DNA of 64,000 nt, taken from the NCBI GenBank assembly GCA_014529385.2, contig CM043969.1, positions 73,383,676 through 73,447,675 on the forward strand. The letters run 5' to 3'. The notes under the pieces are model-generated. The model had not been told where the DNA came from, ran no database searches, and worked only from the letters and a program-made list of their open reading frames with translations. This DNA comes from Adiantum capillus-veneris (lineage: Eukaryota; Streptophyta; Polypodiopsida; Polypodiales; Pteridaceae). The translations under genes and the position numbers were made by a program. Numbering within the stretch: the stretch's first letter is position 1; the number at the start of each line of letters is the position of its first letter. Of the stretch, positions 46,013 through 57,738 are shown piece after piece.

Positions 46013-46300
46013 CCTAGTAAGAACATTGCACGCAAGAGTTCAACTCTACCAAGTTTGGCAGAGTTTGTAAAACTATGCCCCTCTCCTCTCCCTACCTTCT
46101 CTCATCTTCCACGATGGAGTGAAGAAGAATAAGACAATGCAAAGACAACATTCGCAACAAAATCAATGGGAACACAACAAAACTGCGTGCATCAACAAAG
46201 CTATGTTGCCTTAGCATGGGAATACACTCCTATTCAACGGCATCTACATTCGAAGTGAAAGGGTAATCAAAAACATAAAAATAAAAGGAAAATTACCCGA
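46013..46300. other. A2 right flank
   Basis: The right CCTAG copy (46013-46017), then sequence with no feature I can identify. Confidence 0.7.
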
Positions 46301-46680
46301 ATACCCTTTTAATTTGTGAAAATTCCCAAAATACTGCTCACATTGTATAAACTCCCAAACTACCCCCGGTTGTGAGACTAAATTTCTCCAAAAATAAAAA
46401 AATTTGTTGCTTTTCATAAGAAGATTGATTGTCTATCATACAATATGCTAAAACTAGAATTCGAGTTGGTTATGTAGGCTTTGGAGTTGAATTCCTTCAT
46501 TAGTTTTAGACATAATTGCCTTTTTTGCTAGGTAATTTGTGACAAATTACATGCCAAGGACTAAAAAACGCATCTCAACTGTCGAAAAGAAATAAAGATG
46601 ATAAAATCTTCAACAATCCAACCAAAATAGATAAAGGTATTTTGGGAATTTCCACGAATTAGAGCCTTTTAGAGGGGTAT
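46301..46680. mobile_element. Foldback MITE, about 380 bp
   Basis: The left end ATACCCTTTTAATTTGTGAAAATTCCCAAAATAC is matched in reverse by the right end at 46638-46680, with a short insertion (CTCTAAAAGG...) in one arm. The interior has no ORF. Target duplication is not clear, so superfamily is left open; a Mutator-like or similar MITE is possible. Confidence 0.5.
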
Positions 46681-46944
46681 TTGCGAAGCGAGAGACGACA
46701 GTGGGCAACTGGTAAATAGCAAGCGAGGAGAGAAGCAAGAAAGGTTGGCGCTAGGCAAACGGTGGAGCCGTGCAGCATGCAAGGAAGAGGCGGGCCAAAT
46801 GGAGACCAACGAAACGGCACAGAGAGCAGCATGCTTTTTTAGATATGGCAAGGGCTTGGAGAGGGGGTAGCCAGCAACATGCGATGAACAAGTCAGCTGA
46901 GTACAATCTTGGGAGAGATCAATATCCGACGCTATAGCCAAACA

Positions 46945-47001
<57 letters not shown>

Positions 47002-47312
47002 GTGCACGCGTGCGCGCGCGTTTGGGCTTGAGGGAATGATCTGTCCGCACACAGGCTTGTTTTCGAACTTTCTCAGGCTAAGGTCTGGTTAGCAAGAGGA
47101 GGGATGACGGATAACAAAGCCGATGTTTTGCTTTTAGAGCCAGTATATAAGCATTTCAAAACTTCTCAAAATAGTCTGCAGCGCCGCGGACTGTTTTCAC
47201 TAGTTTTTAGACCTTGAGTATGTATGTTTGCTTATAAGTTATAAGCATTTCAAAACTCCTAAAAAACAGTCCGCGGCGCCGCGTGCTGTTTTCAGGATCT
47301 CTCTGTGTGAGT

Positions 47313-47344
<32 letters not shown>

Positions 47345-47447
47345 GCCAATATGCCCGTGTGGGAGCTCGGAACGCGATGTAGCTGTTGCCATGCTCCGCT
47401 TGAAATTCGCTGAGAGTTGCATTAGGCTCAGTCAGCAGGTAGCCGTC
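46681..47447 (+). other. Upstream region of the release-factor pseudogene
   Basis: Contains (TC)n at 46948-46996, a TATATAAG box at 47143-47150 and a direct repeat of about 53 bp at 47147-47199 and 47241-47294. Each copy of the direct repeat carries a GC-rich palindrome (GCGGCGCCGC in the second). A (GA)n run is at about 47312-47333. These could be remnants of a host promoter. Confidence 0.45.
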
Positions 47448-48370
47448 ATGGCGACTTTGAACCGCCTCCGTGTTTCTTCATCTTCTTGCTCATCCTATTC
47501 ATCGTCTTCACTGGTTGAACCTCGTTTCTTTTCACGTAGAAGGCTCATTTTGCTAACATCCCAGTTACCACTTGTCAACTTGAACAGTACGAGGGTGTCA
47601 CACCACCCCGTCGCCAACAGCTGTCACTAATGACGAAGAGTGGGACCTTCGAGATATCTCCTCAGACTCAACGTTTCAATCAGGTTCAGAGAACTTCGGG
47701 ACTGCTGCTTTGGAGAAAGATGAAGGCGTAAGTCCATTGCCCAATCCTGATGAAGAGTGGTATAAGACTCAGGCTGAAGATGAGGAGTGGTTTCGGAGAG
47801 AGGAGGAGTTTTATGAAGCAAGGATCTCAGAGCAAGAAGACTGGAGCAAGCGACGTGGTGCTCGCCCAGCTGAGGCCCATGCTGATTACCTTGCACTTTC
47901 GGAGAGCTCTCTTTTCTTGCGTGTCCCATGGACACGTTTCAAGCTTCTGGCCCTGGTGGTCAGCACCGAAACAAAACTGACAGTGGAGTCCGCCTTACCC
48001 ATCTTCCAACGGGCATAGTAGCTCTCAGGCTGTGGATAATCGCTCACATCATAAAAATCGAGTTGTTGCTATGAGTCGCCTACGGCTACTTATTGCTGCC
48101 AACGTTAGATGGCCTGTGAAGATTCAAGGCTACCAGGCTCCTCCAGGGCTCTTACATGGAGGAAAAGTAGTGGAGATAAAATTGGGGTTAATCATCCAGA
48201 TTTTGCAAAGGGGATTCAGGCATTGTTAGACTTGTTATCTGCATTTTGTATGCGGCAGCAGTGCTTAGAGTGAATCCTAATGTACTCTCAAAAATTCTTA
48301 CTATGGACAAGACCTGTTGCAAGCAACGAACGAGCTGTTGATTTCCAAGGGTCAAAAGCCTTTTAAATGA
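47448..48370 (+). pseudogene. Class I peptide chain release factor (RF-1 domain) pseudogene, organellar type
   Basis: Pieces of one protein appear in order without introns. First is a Ser/Arg-rich probable transit peptide from ATG 47448. Next are an acidic segment (NDEEWDLRDIS...) and [10 protein letters not shown]. The RF-1 signature [18 protein letters not shown] then carries the catalytic GGQ that triggers peptidyl-tRNA hydrolysis on the ribosome. It is followed by [44 protein letters not shown] and a C terminus ELLISKGQKPFK, stop at 48368-48370. At least six frameshifts separate these pieces (for example near 47605, 47925 and 48013). The family is known from plants as organelle-targeted release factors. 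The lack of introns suggests a retrocopy. Because the neighbouring 1649-codon frame is clean, sequencing error is an unlikely cause. Confidence 0.85.
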
Positions 48371-48573
48371 GGCACTTTGTCTTTTTGCTTTCAAGGTAGC
48401 TTAATCTCCATTAATACCGCTATACTGGCCTCACCACTCCATATGTTTCTCTCACATTTTGTTGCTCCGAAGGGTAGTACTCACTTTGGTTGCTATACCA
48501 CATTGTAGATGGTACTGGCGTTGGTTTATTTGATGCTTCCATCATTGGCATGCATCTCATGTCTACCTGCATT

Positions 48574-49974
48574 CTAGCACCTTGCACCGGAGGTTGTTGT
48601 CCTAAGTTGTCCTAAGACAAGATGTGGCCTTAAAACTCCTACTGGTCCTGGCGCATTCCTCGTAATGTATCTAGGTGGAGTAGGTGCTTCTGGAACAGGT
48701 TGTGCATACCTCTCCCTAGCATTTTCCATGCTATAACAACACTCTTCCCCTGTATGGTTCTTCCATTTTCTCTCAATTTCACACCATTTCGGCTCTCCCG
48801 AATCAGACCTTACAAGAGGAATCAACCTCTTGACCAAGTCGTCGATAAGCTTTTCTTGATCAATAGGTGCCGTTGGCTTGGCAATGGACTCACTTACCTG
48901 TGAAACACTGTGCTGAGAGGATGTGTCATCTCCTTGACTCTTTAAGTCCGTTTATTTGTATGCCTCACAATTATCCACTAGATAAAGAGCTTTTTTGATC
49001 AACTCGTTTAGCGTCATCCTCCTTATCATATGCAGATCCTTCTGAAGGCCCTCATCTCTCATTCCCTGGATAAAGATCAGCATCAGTCGTGCTTGTGTAG
49101 AAAATTCCGCTCTCAGACAGAGCTTAACATATCTCTTGAGCCGTAATGATGCTTTGCGTACTGATTCATTCTCTTTCTGTTTGAATCTATGGATTTGCGA
49201 GACCGTGTTGTGAGCAATTCCTTTTGGCGAGAATTCTTCAATAAACTCCTCAAACAGCTCATCTATGGTCTCAAAATCTCATTTTTCCACCGAGTCGAAC
49301 CATGTAGCTGCATCATCTTCTAGAGTCAATCCAAATCCCGCAAACTGTGTCGCAAAATCTGAAACTTCCTCTGCTCTAATCACTCTTCTAAAAGCCGCTA
49401 CGTGATCTCTCGGATCTTTATCTCCGGAGTATTTTCTGTTTACCCATTTCTGGACTTGGGATGGTCTAACTTGTCGATTGTCTACAAGTCTAACCAGAGA
49501 CTCTCCCAATCTTTCTCTCGTTATCGCTCTTGAAGGGAATCCTGGTGGATCTCTTCTTGGAATTCCTATAGAAAATCTTGTGTTTGGTGGAGGCATTTGT
49601 GGTCCTTCATTGACCAAATATCCACCTCTTTTTAGTACAGTCTGTGGATTTGTGTTTTCTACAACTCTGTATTCTGGTCCATACTTGTCGACAACTATAG
49701 ATCTCCATTGACAGTCGACTCTGTATGTGTAGACATATAAGAGCTTGTAATCCGTTATCTCTTCTAGGTATGGATCTGAGCACCTATAAAGATTGACCTC
49801 ATTGTCGTCAATGTATCTATATAGTCCTTCACCCTCATGAACAATCATCCAAACTCTCTCAACAAGATGGATCTTTCTCAATTGCAAGTTTGGAAGATCC
49901 ATTATGGGAGGATATTCCTCTATCGTCGGGATCTCCAAGCTTGTGTAAGCTGCATTTGAATTTAGGATAGACAT
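48574..49974 (-). pseudogene. Element C gag
   Basis: The minus-strand frame starts MSILNSNAAYTSLEIPTIEEY at 49974. The capsid domain follows (VQKWVNRKYSGDKDPRDHVAAF, then GFGLTLEDDAATWFDSV, FEEFIEEFSP, RFKQKENESV, FIQGMRDEGL). A Cys/His motif (WCEIERKWKNHTGEECCY) is near the C terminus, like the zinc knuckle variant of Athila-type gag. Two in-frame stops interrupt it, TGA at about 49279-49281 and TAA near 48955. The long N-terminal domain (about 120 residues before the capsid) has no recognised motif. Gag-like sequence continues in another frame to about 48430. Confidence 0.85.
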
Positions 49975-52300
49975 AATTTCTGGGCTTAAGAGCTTTTGCT
50001 TGGTTCAAGTAAACTTAGTCCACTGTGTTCAAGTGCTTTGGTTAGGGAAAAGTCGAAACTATGTCCAAAAGCGCAACCGTTTTGTCACAATTCTCATAAA
50101 TTGTCTCTTTTAGACACCCCTGACTTCCGGATGAATTTTGAATTTTGAGTCTAAGATCTGTAGAGCCGCTCTCAGGCTACGTTTTGATATAAAAACTTTT
50201 CCGATCCGATACCGTTTGTGAAAGTTATGGCCAAAATAGTGAAATGCAGTTTAGACTGGTCAAAATGAGTCCAAATTCAATTTTGAAAAAAGATTTGGGA
50301 TCTCTGTGACACTGTGAACACTTCTGTATGGTCAAAATTACAGTTGGACCCTAAAACTGGCCTAGAGATATCCTACACGTAGGATGTCTATATACTCAGT
50401 ATTTAACAAAATTTGGTCTAGAGACTCCCCTTAAGTCTAGCAACACAATGGTATGCTCAGAATTTCATTTGGACCTAAAAATGGCCTTGAGACATCCTAC
50501 ACGTAGGATGTCTTTTTGCTCAGAATGACTTGAAATTTTCACCCCAGCTTCTCCTTGATGTGCTTATCACAGTGGTGTGCTTATAGGTTGGTTTGGAGTC
50601 CTAAATCAAGCTAAAGACATCCTACGCGTAGGATGTCTTTTTGCTCCGTTTCAGCTTAAACTTGCACTGTAGCTTCCCCTTGACGTGCTTAACTCACAGC
50701 TATTTTTACTTTTTGATTCTGACACCTATAGGTTGGTCAAATGATCAAGAATCTGTTCCAAAAGCTTGATGTCTGTTCTGATGAATTCCTAAGTCAAATC
50801 AACTCCAAATTGGACCAAATTTGACTAGGAGGCTTACCTAAGGCTATACAACACCCTGCTATGTCCACAGTTTGAATTTGGCCTCTAAATCATGCCTTAG
50901 ACATCCTACGCGTAGGATGTCTAATGTCTAACTGCTCAGAAAACCCCCAAATTTGAACCACAGACTCTCCTTAAGGTGCTGATCATTGTGGTATGCTCAG
51001 AATTTTGTTTAGTGTCCAAAATCACACAGAAGACATCCTACGTGTAGGATGTCTTTTTGGCCTGTTTGACCCCAGACTTGTCCCACAGCTTCCCCTTGAT
51101 GTCAGTAACCCGGTGGTATGCTTAGATTTTGGTTTGGATTTCAAAAGTCCCAATTTTTAGCTGTTCTTGCCTTTTTCAGTCAAAAGTGTTAAAGTCCGCT
51201 TTGAACCCAAGTTTCTCACCCAAATGAGCTGAAAACTCTCACATGCATTCAATACAACATTTAGAACATGCCTTTGGAGTCATCCTATGGCTTGGTCTCA
51301 AAAATTATGCCTTGGACACAATTTGGGTAGGATGTCTGGCAATTCTCGTCTTTTGGCTTTGATCTGTCAAAATTTGGTCAAATTTCCACTTTTCAGGTGA
51401 AAATAGGGTAAAACCTACCTTCTAAACACACTGGTAACCTCAGATTTTCAAAATTTCCACCAGATCACCCTGTAGACATCCTACACGTAGGATGTGTACT
51501 GCTGATTTTTTGAAACTGAAGTGTCCCTGATGCTTCCTTATGCTCTCAGCAAGTGCAAGTATGCTTCACAATTGCAAAAACATGCAAAAATCACTCAATT
51601 TAAGCCTTTTCTGAAATTTTACGTTTTCTAACTCCGCCTTTTGGCTTTTGGTCAACAAAAATAGGGAAAAACACCCAAGTCAATATGTTACTAGGGTAAA
51701 ACCTACCCTCTGAACCCATTGGTGCAGTCAGAATTTTCAAATTTGGTCTCCAGAACCCCCTTGAGACATCCTACACGTAGGATTTCTATGTTTACAGAAT
51801 TGCAGGTTTTCTTCACAGAACCCTTGCAAATGCTCTTTTATATGCACAGCATCAGTCAGTCATACAAAAATATCCACAAAAGCTTGTTTAATGCATTTTT
51901 ACCCTCAAAAGCACACTTTTTCGTGATTTCAAATGCAATCAAGCACTTTAGCAAATAATTCAGTGATGAATAGCTCTAGATCACAATCGGATCACTTACC
52001 TAAAGCTACTTCTACAAATCATGTGGGGTTTTGCATCTATGAGTAGAAAAACGCTTCACTGCCACTAGTAAACGCTTTTATCACCTCACAAATCACTCGA
52101 CCACCAACAACTACTCTAATCCACAGATCCTAACTAAACCTATCTAGTCGCAGACCCTCGGCAAGACACACGCTTCCTAGCTATCCACTTGATCGCGGAA
52201 TATCCTCTTCCGGATCCACTTAAGAAAAACGCTTTCTTTAGCGGAAACTAAATCAAGCAACTATCACACGAGTGTTAGTAGGAAACCTACTTAGGTCCTT
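49975..52300 (-). other. Element C leader
   Basis: A 2.3 kb non-coding leader between the primer site and gag. Most of it is made of degenerate 125-145 bp units, most of which carry the palindrome described separately. No ORF of note. Confidence 0.75.
50366..51787. repeat. Array of seven 24-bp palindromes in the element C leader
   Basis: Arms AGACATCCTA and TAGGATGTCT flank a 4-base centre (CACG, CGCG or CGTG). Copies are at 50366-50389 (one arm mismatch), 50490-50513, 50615-50638, 50899-50922, 51031-51054, 51474-51497 and 51764-51787 (the last two with one mismatch each). A half-site is at about 51314-51337. With a CGCG centre (50615, 50899) the palindrome is perfect over all 24 bases. The surrounding unit is much more diverged than the palindrome itself. 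Confidence 0.95.
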
Positions 52301-52322
52301 GTGTCCCCGGCAGCGGCGCCAA
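52301..52322 (-). other. Primer-binding site of element C
   Basis: Minus strand TTGGCGCCGCTGCCGGGG, directly next to the LTR end CCAACA at 52323. This is a well-known gypsy primer site type. Confidence 0.88.
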
Positions 52323-53272
52323 TGTTGGACGGAAAGTGACTCACACACCCATGAAGTGCATGCAAACACTACCTAGATCAACATAATGTCAATCGAGGAC
52401 ACAGATGACACGATCGGCACACGGAGGAAATCTCTTAAGCTTGTCAGGCTGAGACCATCCTACACATACAACAGTCTGGAAGGCCAACTAAACCACAATC
52501 AAGAACCTCACTGCCCTCAACTGCCCCACCTAGCCACATACACACATACGAAAGGTAACTCACCTAATCATGCCAGATTCATACGAAACTTAAGGAACAC
52601 CATCCCCTCACTAGGATACACCTGTCCCTAAGCTTCTACACTCAAAACCCTCACTCTAAACTCGTCTGCGGAAAACGCGTAGGATGATAGAGCCAAATTT
52701 TGAAAGTGCCTGAAACTGAAATTTATGAGTACATATGCGTAGCTTATGTTGCCACGATTCTATAGACTACTAGCACGCAGAAAACAGACATCGTTTGATA
52801 CACTTACGACCACAAATAGCTCGTAGATGCGTCGGCGTGTGCGCTTCGTCTCGCGTGGAATGCTTGGTGTTGTCGCGTAGCTCTCCTCGAGCCTACAGCA
52901 ATGGTGCAGTCAGATCTCCAATGCGTTGAGCGAGCCGGGCGTAGCGAGAGGATGAAGCTCACGCTCACTCTCTTTCTCTCTCACACACAGTAGACGGCAG
53001 CGCTAAAGTTTGATTATGATTAAAAGTTTTTCTTAAAAAATGACCTAGGTACCTTATATACTAAGGCTACCTTAGGTTTAACCAAAAAATGGGGTTGAAA
53101 GGGTCAAATGGCTTTGTATTTACAATCTGGAAGTGCCATTGCACCCCGGCTTCTGAAACTAGAATAACTGCTCATTACAAATGACGTTTATAGCCATAAT
53201 CCGCAGCATTTCATAACTCGCAAAAGATAAGACTTTGGTACGAAACTTGAGTTATGTTGTGTTGTTGACCCA
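52323..53272 (-). repeat. Element C 5' LTR
   Basis: The lower end is fixed by the primer site (...CGTCCAACA). The upper end near 53272 is inferred from where B2 coding homology begins, and could be off by tens of bases. A TATA box is on the minus strand at 53052-53061 (GTATATAAGG). Confidence 0.65.
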
Positions 53273-53274
53273 GC

Positions 53275-54462
53275 GGTCAACAAGGGGCAACAAATCTTTG
53301 TAGTAAAACTCAATAAGGCGGATGACTCAAAGGACAACACCACTCCAGAATGGCTTAAGGAATTTACGGATATATTTCCGGAAGATCTATCAAATTCACA
53401 TTCCCCAAGGGACATAGACCACGAAATAGAAACCTTTCCAAGTAGTGAACCAATTTCAAAAAGACCCTACAAAATGTCCCTCCCTGAAGCTATTGATTAA
53501 AAGAACAGCTTCGTCAACTTATTGAACAAGGATTCATTAGACCAAGCATTTCACCCTGGCGAGCGCCTGTTCTATTCCAAAAGAAGAAGGATGGATATTT
53601 ACGTCTCTGCATCGATTATAGGGGACTTATCCAGGTATCGGTGAAGAATAAGTATCCTATTCCTTGCATCGACGAATTACTTGTTGATAGATTACATGGA
53701 GCCAAGGTATTCACAAAAATTGATCTCATATTAGGTTACCATCAAATCCAGATTAAGGAAGCAGATACTTATAAAACTGCATTCAACACCCGGTATGGGC
53801 ATTATGAGTTCATTGTGATGCATTTCGGTCTTACGAATGCTCAGGCTACTTTTAACCATCTCATGCAAGATATATTCAGAGAATATCTGGATGATTTTGT
53901 GTTGGTATTTTTTGACGATATCTTGGTATATTCCAAAGATGAAAAAGAGCATGAAGACCATGTACGTAGAGTACTTCATCTTCTACGCCAACATCAATTG
54001 TATGCCAAGATGAGTAAATGTGTGTTCTTCACGCCCGAAGTTAGCTATCTTGGATTTATAATAAACCCTGAAGGAATCTCTGTAGACCTTGCAAAGATTA
54101 AGGACATAATAGATTGGCCACAACCCAAGATGGTCAGTGAGATTCGAGGATTCTTGGGCATTACAGGATGGTATAGAATCTTCGTCAAAGATTATGCAGT
54201 CATCGCCGCACCCTTGATGCAGCTACTTAAAAAGACAACCAAACTTACATGGGAAAAAGAACAGGAAGAGTGTTTCCTCAAACTAAAACAAAATCTCACC
54301 TCAGTCCCTGTACTCAAATTCCCTGACTTCACTCAAGAGTTTATAGTAGTAACCGATACCAGCGGCCTTGCTATAGGAGGAGTCTTAAACCAAGAAGGCA
54401 GACCCAAACTTCTCGAAAATTAAGAATCCACGAGCTGAATTATCCAACGCATGATTTTCCCA
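53275..54462 (+). pseudogene. B2 pol fragment (RT and start of RNase H)
   Basis: Homologous to family B pol, starting at the [11 protein letters not shown] stretch upstream of RT. RT reads [14 protein letters not shown]..., [10 protein letters not shown] and the FFDDILVYS box, then [16 protein letters not shown] and the RNase H start ([13 protein letters not shown]). A frameshift near 53498 precedes RT, and the frame breaks at 54421 before sequence matching LRIHE in element B. Gag, protease, integrase and chromodomain are missing: coding sequence stops in RNase H and jumps to the tail region just before the LTR, which indicates an internal deletion. Confidence 0.9.
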
Positions 54463-54990
54463 AATTCGGTTGAGATGAGGACATCTCAATTCCTTAAGTT
54501 GGGATGATGGTAAGATTTCCAGTTTCTGAAACCTTAGAAACTGTACAAAGCCTGATCAAATTAACTTGGTTGTTAAGAAAACACTGTAGAATGATCCAAC
54601 TATGGTAAATATTGGTATTTTTGGAACCGTAACTAGAGCTTTACTATGGTTAGAATTTTTCAAAACCGAATTCCGATAAAATCTGAAAAAGTTTCGGGCT
54701 CTAAACGGTTACACTATGAATTTAATTAGTTAAGTAAAATTGAATGGTTTCAGTAATTATTACTACTAAAGACTTTATATCATAAGGTTCTAGAAATTGC
54801 AGATATTTCCAAGTTTAATCATTAAAAGTTAGAAAAAATAGCAGAAATCGATTCTGGAAGCTGGGGGGGTTATGTGGAGCTGTGTGGAACCTATCCAGGA
54901 CAGACTTAGTAGCAGGTGGTGCTAGATGGAAGTTGGGGGCTTGCTTGAGGTGCCAGGACCTACTAGAAACAGCCGAGGGACCCTGAAAAG

Positions 54991-55000
54991 CTATAAATAA
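54991..55000 (+). promoter_or_regulatory. TATA box of B2 LTR
   Basis: CTATAAATAA, about 480 bp into the LTR, at the place equivalent to the TATA box of element B. Confidence 0.6.
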
Positions 55001-55448
55001 ACACCCTTCTTCACAAAAAATTAGACTCAAAGCCTTGGAAAATTCTATTTCATCTAGAGGGACCTCTTCTCAGAAATCACTAGAGAGCAAAGCTCTAGTT
55101 GGTTAATGAACAATAATTAGCACTAACCCTTTTTAATTAGTAGAACTATGTTAATCTATTTATATTTTTTAATTAATTGAATATTAAACCTATTTATACT
55201 CTAAAATTCTCTCCTAATTCTAAACTCTCTACTAATTATTGAGATTAAGCTTGGGAATACTAATCTAATTAATTATTTATTATATTAAGGCTAAAATTAC
55301 TCATTTTAATTATAAATTAATGATAATTATACTAATTAAATTTAGATTAAGATGTGATAATTATCAAAGATTTTTGAAACTATCAATATGGTAGGAAAAT
55401 TACATTTTAATATTTTGAGTAATTTTTGTAATTATTTAAGAAAAATTA

Positions 55449-55960
55449 CACTATTTTTAAGGGAAAAATAAAGAGGAAAATGATTAAATTAATCCAAAAA
55501 GCTTAGAGATAATCATCAGAGGTAACATACATCTTAAGAAACTTGTGATAATTATATTAACCTCAAATATTTAATCTAACTAGTTATCTTACCAGAAAAA
55601 CACAGTTTTTAAGAGAAAATAAAAGGGGAAAAATAGCAAACTAATCCAAAAATCTTTGAGATATTTATCAAAGGTAAAATACATCTTAAGAAACCTGTGA
55701 TAGTTATCTTAACTTTAGATAATTAGTTTAACTAATTATCTCAGCAAAAAAACACTATTTTTAAGAAAAAATAAAAGGGGGAAAATAGCAAATTAATCCA
55801 AAAATCTTTGAGATAACTATCAGACATAAAAAACATTTTAAGGAACCGGTGATAATTATCTTAACCTCAAATAATTAGTTTAGCTAATTATGTTAACTAA
55901 TAGTAACAGATTTTTTATATAAATCGGAAAAAGGAAATTAGTAAATGAATTTATATAATT
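55449..55960. repeat. 152-bp tandem repeat in the B2 LTR, about 3.3 units
   Basis: AATCCAAAAA recurs at 55491, 55643 and 55795, an exact 152-bp period. Units share CACTATTTTTAAG...AATAAAAGGGG...GATAATTATCTTAACCT. It lies between TATA box and MAPK start, like the minisatellite of element B, but with unrelated sequence. Confidence 0.85.
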
Positions 55961-56444
55961 ACCCAATAATTATTAGAGGTCAAAAATAACTTTTGAAGGT
56001 TGGAAAAGTTACCTTAGCCCAAAAAAAATTAGTATAATAATTTATCGTCGAACAGTATTGCCTAAATTAGACCATAAATCTAGAAGGAAAAAGTTATAAA
56101 TCAACTTTATGAGCTAGCCATAAAATTCTTGGAGATATAACATATCAAATTCGATCTAGGGTAAATAACCCACTAGCAGATAGGTAACTCATAATTTACT
56201 AAGTCCAAAATAGGATATTTTTGGAATATAAACTAAGGAGAAATTTAGTAAAATAGCTCCAATAATTATACGATAATTATGGGAGAATACTAATAACACC
56301 AGGAAGTTACCGGAGAAATATCTCATCCAATATTTAACAAGGATACCTATTTACTCCAAGAATCCTTATTTTTGAATAAAAAGAAGAAAATAATTATTCA
56401 TTTAATTCTCTAATAGATTAAGTCCTTTTATAAAGGCTGCCAAT

Positions 56445-56607
56445 ATGGCTCCAAAAAGAACCAGAGGAAATCCTCTTTCCGATGAAGAGGATACAATCAA
56501 CAAAAGAAATAGAGCAACACATGACCATGAGGCTGGGCCTAGTCATAGGCCTACGAAGGAAAGGCTGAAGGCGCCAGCGCAGCAGCAAATGGCTGACCAG
56601 TCCATAG
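56445..56607 (+). CDS. B2 LTR-embedded gag start (candidate first exon)
   Basis: MAPKRTRGNPLSDEEDTINK continues through ATHDHEAGPS to MADQSIG, a polar gag-like N terminus comparable with MAPKLART...NDHEAGTS of element B. The likely donor is ATAG|GTGGAT at 56608, which would give phase 1 rather than the phase 0 of element B, so the exon end is uncertain. Downstream exons are absent because this is the 3' LTR. Confidence 0.5.
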
Positions 56608-57738
56608 GTGGATTTCCTTTTTGTTCACTTGAGTCTTTAATTAGATTAAAGTTCATTTATAAATTAACATTGCATACGTAAGTACTAGGAAGGATTAATG
56701 GGCCGTAAACGGAAGGTGACTTCGAAGAAACCAACGAGCAATGGTTGTAAATAGGAAAGAAATGATTAGGCTATGACTGATTGACCTAGGAAAGAAATGG
56801 ATCATCCTTAAGACAACTTGTCCCAAGACACTTCTGATTCCTTGGAATATTTTACTCCAGGTAATGAGTAATGATGGCGACTCCGCCATGGATGAGTCGG
56901 TTTCCTCAGTGTGTGTGGAGTCTTTACCCCGTGCTTGTTTGTGCTTGTGGATATTACTTAGGATATCGAGTTTATCCTAAGGAACTGCCCGGTTGTATGG
57001 GAAACCGGTTGGGGTATGGGCGCTCGGACTATGGGTGATGGTTTTTTTCCACCCCGGTTCTTATAAATAAGGAATGGGTTTCGTTTTTTCACCCCTGCAT
57101 AGGTGGTCTTGAGACAAGCCAGTAGTGGTCAGAGTTACTCCAAAATGACAGTACCTTGTCTTAAGTCTAAAGATGTTTGTTTGCTAAAAGAATGTTTTCA
57201 ATACTATTTTAAAGGGTTGTTTTAAGGAAATTCAGTTATGAAAGTTAAAAGAAATCATTGTTTTAATTGTGACAAGAATGTGGTAGTAATTAAATAACAA
57301 AGAAACATGTGTGAGTGCGGGGTGGTAAGTGGGGATTGACTAAGATTGTCAATCATGGACGGGTGGACCTGATTAGTCAGGTAATTATCCATTCCTGCAC
57401 ACTGAAAACGTCTAGAAACTTCTCCACTTGGAAATGGAGTCCACCAGTGGCTGTGCCCTCACATATGTTAGGGGAAAAAAAGCGTGGCTAAGGAAACCTT
57501 AATCCGAATGATGGAAGTTATAGGGCCGGAATAGTTTTTTTTATTCAACAAGTTGTTCCATTTCCACTGCGAGACAGGACTAGGTCTCCTTCTAGGTCTA
57601 TAAAACCTAAACCATTATTAATGGTAAGGGTGAATTCCCTGGATTCTTCTTGTTTAGGGACTCAGATTTTATTAGGCCTAGAGACCTGTCAAGGATCCCA
57701 TTCTGCTTTTTGGTGTCGGCGGGATTGGGGACCTCACA

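Larger units (their letters stand above)
48420..53272 (-). mobile_element. Ty3/gypsy element C, 5' part only
   Basis: On the minus strand: LTR (about 53272-52323), primer site, 2.3 kb leader with a palindrome array, then gag. There is no pol; the element is cut off near 48420, just beside the release-factor pseudogene. The primer site TTGGCGCCGCTGCCGGGG is of the type used by Tat/Athila-like and related plant gypsy elements, unlike families A and B. Confidence 0.8.
54508..57738 (+). repeat. B2 3' LTR, 3.2 kb
   Basis: Starts TGGTAAGATTTCC after a tail (TTGAGATGAGGACATCTCAA...) that matches the pre-LTR tail of element B, and ends GGGGACCTCACA like B. It shares with B the TATA box (54991), a tandem-repeat block, the MAPK start (56445) and a GGACGGGTGGACC hairpin region (about 57357). 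It is strongly diverged overall. Confidence 0.82.

Noticed and set aside
46669-47052. 127-codon minus-strand frame with Arg-Glu run
   Set aside because: The run is the (TC)n microsatellite read in reverse; the rest has no support.
50366-51787. CRISPR-like array of short palindromic repeats
   Set aside because: Spacing is irregular (125-290 bp), the spacers are themselves related repeats, there are no cas genes, and the setting is a plant retrotransposon leader.
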